Below, in pieces: positions 23,258 through 29,656 of a DNA stretch of 33,999 nucleotides. The notes under the pieces are model-generated. The model did not search any database and was not told the origin of the DNA. It saw only the letters and a list, made by a program, of their open reading frames with translations. The position numbers and the translations under genes are program-made. The stretch's first letter is position 1; every line of letters starts with the position of its first letter. Source of the DNA: Candidatus Gottesmanbacteria bacterium GW2011_GWC1_43_10 (lineage in GTDB: Bacteria > Patescibacteriota > Microgenomatia > UBA10105); NCBI GenBank assembly GCA_000995415.1, contig LCEX01000031.1, positions 1-33,999 on the forward strand. Reading direction: 5' to 3'.

Positions 23258-23282
23258 AGATTCCCGCCTGCGCGGGAATGAC
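23258..23282. repeat. 25-bp palindromic repeat, copy 2 (in frame in GHMP kinase)
   Basis: Arms ATTCCCGC and GCGGGAAT around CTGC, followed by GAC. Read as DSRLRGND inside the kinase. Same family as 832-856. Confidence 0.88.
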
Positions 23283-23866
23283 GAAAAGAAAGAATTGTTT
23301 GATATTGCCTACAAAACTGTTTTGGATGTGCAAGGCAAAGGTTCTGGATTTGATGTAGCTGCCGGTATTTATGGCGGTTGTTTATATTTTGTTACTGGTG
23401 GATGCCATTAATAGTAGGTTATACGGGTATTAAAGCAGATACGATTACGCTTGTAAATCAAATATCGGTAAAGAAAAAACAATATCCGGAAAAAATGGAA
23501 AAATTATTTAATGCTATTGTCCAACTAGTTGAACAGGCAAAAGTCGCACTACAAACAAATGATTATGAACGACTTGGAAAACTGATGGACTTTAATCAAG
23601 AATACTTGCGTGACTTAGGTGTTTCCTCTGAAAGACTGGAAAACTTAATTGACGCTTCTAAAAAATCAGGAGCATATGGGGCGAAGTTATCCGGAGCTGG
23701 AGTGGGAGATTGCATGATTGCTCTTGCTCCTCCCGACAAAACTCAAGCTGTCAAACAAGCAATTTCCGAAGCAGGGGGACAAGTGATAGAAATTGAAACA
23801 AATGTGGAGGGAGTTAGGGTAGAGGACTAATGTAAGTTCTTGCTGACGCTCGAACAATAAAATCAT

Positions 23867-23889
23867 ATTCTTCGAACGAAGTGAGAAGT
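23867..23889. repeat. 23-bp repeat ATTCTTCGAACGAAG..., copy 2 (intergenic)
   Basis: Identical to 23224-23246; it lies in the 72-bp gap before the MvaD-like gene and ends 13 nt before its ATG. Confidence 0.85.
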
Positions 23890-23902
23890 TACCATAATTT
23901 TT

Positions 23903-24880
23903 ATGAAAGCCACGGCAGTTGCACCATCAAATATCGCTTTTATCAAGTATTGGGGTCGAAAGGATGAGGTCTTAAGACTTCCGGAAAATGGGAGTCTTTC
24001 CATGAATCTGAGTGGTTTGCAAACCACAACCACTGTTGAGTTTTCTCCCCAATTTACAGAAGATTACATTGAGATAAATGGCATTCGTGAACCAAATGAA
24101 GGTAGCCGGGCGATCAAACATCTGGATAGAGTTCGGGCACTGGCCAAAATAGCTGATAAAGCCAAGGTGGTCACCAAAAATAATTTTCCGATTGGCACCG
24201 GACTTTCTTCATCTGCTTCCGGGTTTGCAGCGTTAACCGTTGCTTCTGCAAAAGCTGCGGGGTTAAACCTTTCGGAAAAAGAATTATCGATTCTGGCTCG
24301 TCAAGGATCTGGATCCGCCTGCCGTTCAATTCCCGATGGGTTCGTGGAATGGTTGGATGGTGATACTTCAGATGCTTCATATGCGGTTTCCCTATATCCG
24401 CCTGACTATTGGGACTTGATAGATGTGGTAGCAGTGGTCAGTGAGGGGAGAAAAGATGTGCCAAGTTCTGAGGGACAAAAATTAGTAAGCACAAGTCCAT
24501 TTTTTCCTGTGCGCAAAGCCCATATCCAAGAAAAATTAGCCCTTTGCAAAAAAATACTCGCAGAAAAAAACTTTACCAACTTGGGGGAACTTATGGAAGC
24601 TGAAGCTTTGGAAATGCACGCTGTAATGCTGACATCAAAACCATCTTTAATTTATTGGACCCCGGGTACACTCACCATCATGAAACTCACCAAAAAATGG
24701 CGCGCAGAAGGTATTTCAGTTTATTTCACGATTAATACCGGTCAAGACATTCATCTGATTTGTGAGTCAAAGACGCAGGAAGCAGTAGTGGAAAAACTCA
24801 AACAAATCCCGGAAGTAAAAAATATTATTGTCAACACTCCAGCCCAAGGCGCACATCTAATTGACACTCATTTATTTTAA
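23903..24880 (+). CDS. mvaD: Diphosphomevalonate decarboxylase-like protein with changed catalytic residue
   Basis: 325 aa GHMP decarboxylase: APSNIAFIKYWGRKDEVLRLPENGSLSMNL (Lys15 is the counterpart of the catalytic-site Lys), GTGLSSSASGFAALTVA phosphate loop, and SGSACRSIPDGFVEW with the conserved Arg. The C-terminal motif usually reads Asp-Ala-Gly-Pro-Asn and carries the catalytic Asp; here it reads Asn278-Thr-Gly-Gln-Asp. The known relatives with different chemistry are phosphomevalonate decarboxylase and mevalonate-3-kinase, so the substrate should be treated as open. Last gene of the mevalonate cluster. Confidence 0.85.
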   Translation: MKATAVAPSNIAFIKYWGRKDEVLRLPENGSLSMNLSGLQTTTTVEFSPQFTEDYIEINGIREPNEGSRAIKHLDRVRALAKIADKAKVVTKNNFPIGTGLSSSASGFAALTVASAKAAGLNLSEKELSILARQGSGSACRSIPDGFVEWLDGDTSDASYAVSLYPPDYWDLIDVVAVVSEGRKDVPSSEGQKLVSTSPFFPVRKAHIQEKLALCKKILAEKNFTNLGELMEAEALEMHAVMLTSKPSLIYWTPGTLTIMKLTKKWRAEGISVYFTINTGQDIHLICESKTQEAVVEKLKQIPEVKNIIVNTPAQGAHLIDTHLF

Positions 24881-24900
24881 AATAATTTAAAAATACCGGA

Positions 24901-24966
24901 GGTGTCTAGCTAACCCACTCGTCGGGTGGGAGTGGAATTCATTTATTTTAGCCAAATTCCTCAGAC
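24901..24966. repeat. Nested inverted repeats after mvaD
   Basis: GTGTCTAGC / CAGACAC outer arms, CCCACTCG/TCGGGTGGG hairpin and GGAATT/AATTCC inner pair fill the gap between mvaD and the next gene. No ORF. Probably a dispersed repeat that may act as a transcript end. Confidence 0.5.
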
Positions 24967-25004
24967 ACTATTATACCTCGCAAAACCCAAGAATTGATAT
25001 ATTG

Positions 25005-25013
25005 TGATATAGT
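25005..25013 (+). promoter_or_regulatory. Extended -10 promoter, near-leaderless
   Basis: TGATATAGT (TGn plus TATAGT) ends 9 nt before ATG 25022; start expected ~25020. No Shine-Dalgarno. Confidence 0.5.
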
Positions 25014-25021
25014 TACATTCT

Positions 25022-25660
25022 ATGAGAGAAACGCATCGACCTACAACTACGGATGTAGAGTTGTTTATGGAAGGGATTGGTTATCCGGTAAAAAGAGAAG
25101 CGATTAACGAAGTGTATCCAGTGTTTTTCCAAGAGCGAAGGGTCTTTCGCATTGCAGATCGAGTATATAAAGTAAGACCACACGATTCTGATGCAGAGGC
25201 AGAATTTGAAATACTTCGACACTTGATTCCATTTTATCATAAATATAATAAACACTTAGGAAGGTTGATGGTAAAAAACACCGATTTCACTCGCTATCTT
25301 ATAATTGATATGCCTTATATTGGAAGAAATATTAATGACATAGCCATTGAAATGGATATAAACGCATATAATGGTGAATCAGGTCATAGCGAATTTAGCG
25401 GACTTACCAAGAGAGGAGTTGTTGACTTAATACATCGTTTACATCAGGATCAACTCCAGTTCAGTAGGCAACACGGAAAAATACACGGTGACATTATGCA
25501 AAATCGTGCACCAAACAACGTGTTGTATCATCTCGAGAGTAACAGACTTTACTTGATTGATGCAGAAGCTTACGCTCCGGCTGACCGCGCAGCTATAGGC
25601 CGTTTTGAGTATCAAATTAAAGCCTTACATGATTATATGTTGAGCTTCGTTTCACAGTAG
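25022..25660 (+). CDS. Small protein-kinase-like (APH/PKL fold) protein
   Basis: 212 aa. The catalytic loop reads IHGDIMQNRAPNNVLYH (His-Gly-Asp with a downstream Asn) and is followed by RLYLIDAEAY, the counterpart of the metal-binding DxD/DFG element. Upstream, RVFRIADRVYKVRPHDSDAEAEFEILRHL offers a beta-strand Lys and helix Glu pair typical of the N-lobe. This fits the protein-kinase-like superfamily (aminoglycoside phosphotransferase / Kdo-kinase-like). Substrate unknown; a resistance role should not be assumed. Near-leaderless start at 25022. Confidence 0.65.
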   Translation: MRETHRPTTTDVELFMEGIGYPVKREAINEVYPVFFQERRVFRIADRVYKVRPHDSDAEAEFEILRHLIPFYHKYNKHLGRLMVKNTDFTRYLIIDMPYIGRNINDIAIEMDINAYNGESGHSEFSGLTKRGVVDLIHRLHQDQLQFSRQHGKIHGDIMQNRAPNNVLYHLESNRLYLIDAEAYAPADRAAIGRFEYQIKALHDYMLSFVSQ

Positions 25661-25772
25661 AGAAAATAAGAAAGGTAAACAACCAGTCGGGTTGATTTGG
25701 TTCTAAAATACCCAAGGCAGGTGTAGCTTTTCAACTTCAAGATTGACATACAGTTTACTTTTTATTAAGCTG

Positions 25773-26237
25773 ATGAAAGATATGTTATACGGTGGAATGT
25801 TTTGGCCATATTACATAAAAAAAGCAGATGTAAAAGACCTTATTCATGCTCGGAAATTAAATCTGGCTTTAATCACTGGTGCTACATCACTGGTGATTGT
25901 GGTACTTCATTTGGTTGTGTTTCCAAAGCTAGTGAAATTATACGCCGATTATTCGCTCACAAAACCAATTATTATTGAAATTGAACCCTATATCGTGGGA
26001 GCGCTTGTGCTCATTTCAATTGCATTGATTTATTATTTCTATTTCACGGATTATATAGACAAGCAGATTAATGGAAAAATTGTCAAATATAAAGACGATG
26101 AAATGATTAAAACTAGTGAGATTTTGGATAGAAAGCAGGAAGTTGGAGTGTTTATATTTTTACTATTAGCAGTATGTTTTTTGATATTTTCTTTGATTCA
26201 ACCTATATATAATCTTACTAATACGATATCAAGATAG
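25773..26237 (+). CDS. Hypothetical membrane protein, three transmembrane helices
   Basis: 154 aa from ATG 25773 (MKDMLYGGMFWPYYIKKADVK); a TTG at 25743 is also in frame. Predicted helices: LALITGATSLVIVVLHLVVF, IVGALVLISIALIYYFYF and VFIFLLLAVCFLIFSLI, linked by charged loops (KQINGKIVKYKDDEMIKTSEILDRKQ). No conserved motif recognised. It stands alone downstream of the kinase-fold gene. Confidence 0.65.
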   Translation: MKDMLYGGMFWPYYIKKADVKDLIHARKLNLALITGATSLVIVVLHLVVFPKLVKLYADYSLTKPIIIEIEPYIVGALVLISIALIYYFYFTDYIDKQINGKIVKYKDDEMIKTSEILDRKQEVGVFIFLLLAVCFLIFSLIQPIYNLTNTISR

Positions 26238-26277
26238 CAGACTTGTTCGCTATGGTAATTCCTAGTATATTTGCCCC

Positions 26278-26385
26278 ATGTTTACGATCGTTACCCACCA
26301 TACTCCGGATTTGGATGCAATCACTTCGGTGTGGCTGATCAAACGTTTTTATACCCTCAATTCCACCCCCGGGGTGGAAAGCTGA
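26278..26385 (+). pseudogene. Duplicated 5' end of the downstream DHH-like gene, with its promoter
   Basis: The first 24 codons (MFTIVTHHTPDLDAITSVWL...) match the start of the gene at 26810 at the protein level, with several synonymous base differences, then the frame runs into a hairpin (TTCCACCCC/GGGGTGGAA) and stops at 26385. A TATATT box (26266-26271) ends exactly 7 nt before the ATG, the same spacing as in the intact copy. It is a relic of a duplication or of recombination with a relative. Confidence 0.75.
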
Positions 26386-26477
26386 GTTTTAGGAAGCCAA
26401 CACGTTAGAAGCCAACTCGCTAGTTGGGAAGGCGTGCATACGGTCTTTATTGCGCAAGTGCTGTAAAATATGTGAGT

Positions 26478-26741
26478 ATGTCTAGGAGGTCGCCAGAAAT
26501 TAAAGATGGAGGAGAATTCAGTAACAGGGGACCTTTAGAGGTAGCGCGGGCAATCAGGGGAACTGAATTGTTAGAAAGAGCATTTCCTCCAGAGCCTGAT
26601 TTTCCGATAGAACTACATAGTTCTTTACCTGATCAAGGTGGCTGCAGATACGCCATCCTTTTTGCAGCAGTAACGTTTACCGTTTGTGGCGCAGGCGCTT
26701 TTTGTGTAGGTATCCTATCCAATCTACCTACACTTAAATAA
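26478..26741 (+). CDS. Hypothetical protein with C-terminal membrane helix, 87 aa
   Basis: Lies between the duplicated gene start and the intact gene. ATG 26478 (MSRRSPEIKDGGEF) is preceded 9 nt upstream by TAAAAT, again a near-leaderless arrangement; GTG 26472 and TTG 26424 are alternatives. One hydrophobic helix near the C-terminus (ILFAAVTFTVCGAGAFCVGIL). No family recognised; coding status moderate. Confidence 0.45.
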   Translation: MSRRSPEIKDGGEFSNRGPLEVARAIRGTELLERAFPPEPDFPIELHSSLPDQGGCRYAILFAAVTFTVCGAGAFCVGILSNLPTLK

Positions 26742-26796
26742 TTTACCAGTGGGTATGGAATCAAAAGTTTTCGTTGATTCACTATACTAAGTACGC

Positions 26797-26802
26797 TATA
26801 CT
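26797..26802 (+). promoter_or_regulatory. TATACT box, leaderless start of the DHH-like gene
   Basis: The last base of TATACT is 8 nt before GTG 26810, so the RNA should begin at or one base before the start codon. The duplicated relic at 26266-26271 keeps the same arrangement. Confidence 0.55.
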
Positions 26803-26809
26803 TACCTTC

Positions 26810-27655
26810 GTGTTTACGATCGTTACCCACCATACCCCAGACCTTGATGCCATCACTTCGGTGTGGCTGATCAAACGTTTTCTTCCCAACTGGCAGGATT
26901 CACAAGTAAAATTTGTTCCGGCAGGGAAAACTTTGGATGACCAAATTCCCGAAACGGATGCTCACGTACTGCATGTGGATACCGGTTTTGGCATGCTTGA
27001 CCATCACCAAAATGATGATGACACCTGTGCAGCCAAAAAAACGTATGCCTATCTGCGCACCCAAATTGACAAAAAAGGCAAATGGAGCGATGAAGCGCTG
27101 GAGCGAATTTGTGATGTAGTCAATTTTTATGACCATTTTGGCGAAGCCAAATTCAAAGATGCGACGGCTGACTATCACGCGTTTGATAGTGTGAGCATCA
27201 TTGACGGGCTCAAGTTTGTGTTTGAAAATGATGCCGGGCAAAATCACAAAATATTGGAAACCGGGTTTGTCATGCTGGATGCGATTTACAAAGTGATGCA
27301 GGAAAAAGTTTGGGCCGAAGAGATTATCGAAACCGATGGTATCAAATTTAAAAGTCAGTGGGGTAAAGCAATAGCTTTTGAGACATTAAACGACGCGGTG
27401 CTCAAAGTTTCCCAAAAAATGGGTTATGTAGTTTCGGTGCGTAAAGATCCCAAAAAAGGCTACGTGCGGATCAAGGGGTTGCCAGGGACCAGTGTTGATT
27501 TTACCCGAAGCTACGAAACGTTAAAACAAAAAGATCCTCAAGCGACTTGGTTTTTGCACTCCAGCAAAAAAATACTCTTAAATGGCACGACCAAAAATCC
27601 GGATATGCGGCCGACGAAGTTATCGTTAGATAAAATTATTGAAGTTCTTAAGTAG
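26810..27655 (+). CDS. DHH-family-like phosphoesterase
   Basis: 281 aa from GTG 26810. The start is supported by the duplicated copy, which begins with ATG at the same codon, and by the TATACT box; ATA-rich sequence upstream in frame is not needed. VTHHTPDLDAITSVWLIKRF matches DHH motif I (HxxPDxDA) and VDTGFGMLDHHQ supplies the Asp and the DHH motif. These are the metal ligands of the superfamily that includes RecJ, NrnA and pyrophosphatases. The C-terminal half (GYVSVRKDPKKGYVRIKGLPGTSVDF) is not assigned. Substrate unknown. Confidence 0.7.
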   Translation: MFTIVTHHTPDLDAITSVWLIKRFLPNWQDSQVKFVPAGKTLDDQIPETDAHVLHVDTGFGMLDHHQNDDDTCAAKKTYAYLRTQIDKKGKWSDEALERICDVVNFYDHFGEAKFKDATADYHAFDSVSIIDGLKFVFENDAGQNHKILETGFVMLDAIYKVMQEKVWAEEIIETDGIKFKSQWGKAIAFETLNDAVLKVSQKMGYVVSVRKDPKKGYVRIKGLPGTSVDFTRSYETLKQKDPQATWFLHSSKKILLNGTTKNPDMRPTKLSLDKIIEVLK

Positions 27656-27658
27656 TTT

Positions 27659-27683
27659 GTCATCCTCGCGCAGGCGAGGATCT
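27659..27683. repeat. 25-bp palindromic repeat, copy 3 (left flank of GIY-YIG gene)
   Basis: GTCATCCTCGC-GCAG-GCGAGGATCT arrangement, oriented opposite to the copy at 27973-27997. It ends 3 nt before the GIY-YIG ATG. Confidence 0.88.
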
Positions 27684-27686
27684 CTC

Positions 27687-27971
27687 ATGAAATACTTTGT
27701 GTATATTTTGATGAGTTTTTCCGGTGTTTTATACATAGGTGTAACCAACAACTTGATTCGTAGAGTATACGAACACAAAGAAAATTTAATAGAAGGATTT
27801 ACCAAGAAATATAGAATTAAAAGCTTAGTTTATTACGAAGAATTTAGTGATATAAAGGATGCGTTAACACGCGAAAAACAGTTAAAACATTGGAACCGAG
27901 AATGGAAACTAAACTTAATAAAAGAATTTAATCCGACACTCACGGATTTATATAAAACAATTACTAATTAA
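27687..27971 (+). CDS. GIY-YIG (URI-type) endonuclease
   Basis: 94 aa, a single GIY-YIG domain of the small URI family: YFVYILMSFSGVLYIGVTNNLIRRVYEHKENLIEGFTKKYRIKSLVYYEEFSDIKDALTREKQLKHWNREWK. The Tyr pair (YVYI-like and YIG), catalytic Arg (LIRRVYEHK) and metal-binding Glu (EKQLKHW) are present. Start at ATG 27687; the longer frame from 27639 would read through the left palindrome. The gene fills the space between inverted 25-bp palindromes, with the stop 1 nt before the right one. A role in mobilising the palindromes is inferred. Confidence 0.9.
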   Translation: MKYFVYILMSFSGVLYIGVTNNLIRRVYEHKENLIEGFTKKYRIKSLVYYEEFSDIKDALTREKQLKHWNREWKLNLIKEFNPTLTDLYKTITN

Positions 27972-27972
27972 T

Positions 27973-27997
27973 AGATTCTCGCATTCGCGAGAATGAC
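27973..27997. repeat. 25-bp palindromic repeat, copy 4 (right flank of GIY-YIG gene)
   Basis: AGATTCTCGC-ATTC-GCGAGAATGAC arrangement, the inverted counterpart of 27659-27683. The 339 bp from 27659 to 27997 have the look of one unit. Confidence 0.88.
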
Positions 27998-28013
27998 AAA
28001 AATGGGAGGTTAT

Positions 28014-28496
28014 ATGACAACTGACATAATCAAGATTGATAATCCGAACTCTGTTAATTTAATAATCGGGCAATCTCATTTCATCAAATCCGTTGAAGAT
28101 TTGCATGAAGCACTCGTGGGTGTTGTCCCGGGAATCAAATTTGGCTTGGCATTTTGTGAAGCATCGGGACCAAGACTTATCAGAAAATCGGGAACCTCTG
28201 AGACAATGATTGAATTGGCTGTTAAAAACGCTAAAAGAATTGGTGCCGGACACGCCTTTTATATTTTTTTGGAAAATGCATTTCCGATCAACGTTTTAAA
28301 TGCAATCAAAATGGTGCCGGAAGTTGTAAATATTTTTTGTGCCACAGCCAATCCGGTTGAGGTGATCGTTGCCCGTACCCAACAGGGTGGAGGAATACTT
28401 GGAGTTGTTGACGGAGGCGCACCTACACTGGTGGAAAAAGACGCAGAAGTAAAGCATCGTAAAGACCTGTTGCGGAAGTTTGGATACAAACTATAG
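28014..28496 (+). CDS. Adenosine-specific kinase family protein (COG1839/PF04008-like)
   Basis: 160 aa, matching the small family named adenosine-specific kinase: NLIIGQSHFIKSVEDLHEALV, KFGLAFCEASGPRLIRKSG, LENAFPINVLNAIKMVPEV, IFCATANPVEVIVARTQQGGGILGVVDG. The biochemical assignment for the family rests on few proteins. Start ATG 28014 with a GGGAGGT site; a longer frame from 27993 would start inside the right palindrome. Its presence fits the PfkB adenosine-type kinase and SAH hydrolase further downstream. Confidence 0.85.
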   Translation: MTTDIIKIDNPNSVNLIIGQSHFIKSVEDLHEALVGVVPGIKFGLAFCEASGPRLIRKSGTSETMIELAVKNAKRIGAGHAFYIFLENAFPINVLNAIKMVPEVVNIFCATANPVEVIVARTQQGGGILGVVDGGAPTLVEKDAEVKHRKDLLRKFGYKL

Positions 28497-28528
28497 TATT
28501 TACGAAACATTTCAAAGGTAAGTAATCG

Positions 28529-28927
28529 ATGGAAAATTGCGTTTTTTGCGAAATCGTAGCCAAAAAAGCACCAGCCTTCATAGTTTATGAAGATGATGAG
28601 ACAATCGCATTTTTGGATAGGTATCCGCAAACCCTGGGGCATCTACAGCTTGTTCCCAAAGTCCATCACCGCTGGATTTATGAGCTACCAGATATTGGCA
28701 CTTTTTTTGCTACCGCACAAAAGATAATTCGTGTTATAATACCAGTACTTGAAGCAGACCATGTGACATTGGGTACGTTTGGGCGGGAAGTAAAACACGC
28801 CCATTTGTGGATAGTGCCACAGTACAAAAAAGAAATTGGCTTACAAGAAGGCAAACAGCGACAACAGGAAAAACCAACCCAGTTAGCACAATTACTGAAA
28901 GAAACATTGGGGGGAGGTGTCTCATGA
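28529..28927 (+). CDS. HIT-family protein with H-x-H-x-W motif
   Basis: Histidine-triad nucleotide-binding protein, 132 aa. CVFCEIVAKKAPAFIVYEDDETIAFLDRYPQTLGHLQLVPKVHH is the standard HIT N-terminal part. The triad region reads KHAHLWIVP, so His90 and the presumed nucleophile His92 are kept and the third His is Trp94. Members hydrolyse or transfer nucleotidyl groups. The CxxC near the N-terminus may bind zinc with the later His. First gene of a run with rpsU and yqeY. Confidence 0.9.
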   Translation: MENCVFCEIVAKKAPAFIVYEDDETIAFLDRYPQTLGHLQLVPKVHHRWIYELPDIGTFFATAQKIIRVIIPVLEADHVTLGTFGREVKHAHLWIVPQYKKEIGLQEGKQRQQEKPTQLAQLLKETLGGGVS

Positions 28928-28930
28928 TTC

Positions 28931-29119
28931 ATGATTGTAGTCAAAGCCCAACCTGGCGATACGTCAGATTCATTAATCCGTAAATTTTCGAAGAAAGTTT
29001 TGGCGGAAGGTATTCTGCAGGATTTAAAAAAACACGAATTCTACCAAAAACCAGCAGAAATCAGAAAAGAAAAAGCCAAACTCCTGAAACGCCGAAAATT
29101 TACGCGACGAAATTATTAA
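28931..29119 (+). CDS. rpsU: 30S ribosomal protein bS21
   Basis: 62 aa: VKAQPGDTSDSLIRKFSKKVLAEGILQDLKKHEFYQKPAEIRKEKAKLLKRRKFTRRN, the typical basic bS21 sequence with KR-rich C-terminal helix. It begins 3 nt after the HIT stop and is followed 4 nt later by yqeY, the common rpsU-yqeY pairing. Confidence 0.94.
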   Translation: MIVVKAQPGDTSDSLIRKFSKKVLAEGILQDLKKHEFYQKPAEIRKEKAKLLKRRKFTRRNY

Positions 29120-29123
29120 ACTC

Positions 29124-29570
29124 ATGTTACTGGACGATTTAACCCAAGATTTGAACCAGTCACTCAAGAGTGGCGATAAACTTCGCACGGAAACGTTGCG
29201 GTATCTCATTGCGGCGATCAAAAAATTTGCGATAGATAACTATCCGCCTGCCTCTGGAAAAGAGCTGACAGACGAAGATGTCACCAAAGTCATCCGTAAG
29301 CAAGTGAAAACCCACGAAGAGTCAATTACCGCATTTACCCGGGGCGTAAGACCGGATTTGGTCAGTAAAGAAACTGTAGAACTGGCGATTCTCAAAACTT
29401 ATTTACCTCCGGAAATGACAGATGAGGAGATTAGGTTGATAGTTAAATCAGTTACCGGAAGCGGACAAATGCAGTTTGGTCAAGTGATGGGTGCAGTCAT
29501 GGCTCGTATTTCCGGTAAGGCAGGTGGAGACAGGGTAGGAAAGATAGTGAAGGAAGAATTACAAAAATAA
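29124..29570 (+). CDS. yqeY: YqeY (GatB/YqeY domain) protein
   Basis: 148 aa: LDDLTQDLNQSLKSGDKLRTETLRYLIAAIKK, ELTDEDVTKVIRKQVKTHEESITAF, AILKTYLPPEMTDEEI and GQVMGAVMARISGKAGGDRVGKIVKEEL. The domain is shared with the tail of GatB/GatE and is thought to touch tRNA; the free protein has no settled role. Directly downstream of rpsU. Confidence 0.92.
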   Translation: MLLDDLTQDLNQSLKSGDKLRTETLRYLIAAIKKFAIDNYPPASGKELTDEDVTKVIRKQVKTHEESITAFTRGVRPDLVSKETVELAILKTYLPPEMTDEEIRLIVKSVTGSGQMQFGQVMGAVMARISGKAGGDRVGKIVKEELQK

Positions 29571-29650
29571 TTATCCAATTTCAAATAAGTACCAATTATC
29601 CAATAAATACAAATAATATTGGATAATTTGAAATTTGATAATTGGATTAT
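29567..29650. repeat. Inverted-repeat spacer before ybeY (TTATCCAAT / ATTGGATAATTTG type)
   Basis: Left arm ATAATTATCCAATTTC...CCAATTATCCAAT, right arm ATTGGATAATTTG...GATAATTGGATTAT. The loop and arm junction contain AATAATATT, a possible -10. The right arm ends 6 nt before the ybeY ATG. Same family at 31919-32004 and, as a right-arm-only piece, 899-929. Confidence 0.78.
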
Positions 29651-29656
29651 TTATAC

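Larger units (their letters stand above)
22845..23830 (+). pseudogene. Second mevalonate-kinase-like GHMP kinase, frameshifted and repeat-invaded
   Basis: Frame 1 (22845-23411) encodes SAPGKLMLLGEHAVIYNRPCLVTAVDQR, the GHMP loop FGFGSSSASTVCVVKAL and GKGSGFDVAAGIYGGCLYFVTGG, then stops. The rest continues in a different frame (reading PLIVGYTGIKADTITLVNQ... to ...GAYGAKLSGAGVGDCMIAL, motif 3) to 23830. The junction near 23396-23405 needs a -1 shift and also lacks the ~10 residues usually found between the two segments, so a small deletion is likely. Residues ~127-146 (SSNEVRS...DSRLRGND) are coded by two repeats, 23224-23246 and 23258-23282. A good AAGGAGG site precedes the ATG. It could have been the phosphomevalonate-step kinase; a sequencing error or two-part protein is possible. 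Confidence 0.75.

Noticed and set aside
23378-23411. Programmed -1 frameshift in the second GHMP kinase
   Set aside because: No X-XXY-YYZ heptamer or following stem is visible, and about ten residues are missing at the junction, which slippage cannot explain.
25022-25660. Aminoglycoside resistance phosphotransferase
   Set aside because: The catalytic loop fits the broad kinase-like fold only; there is no closer match or resistance context.
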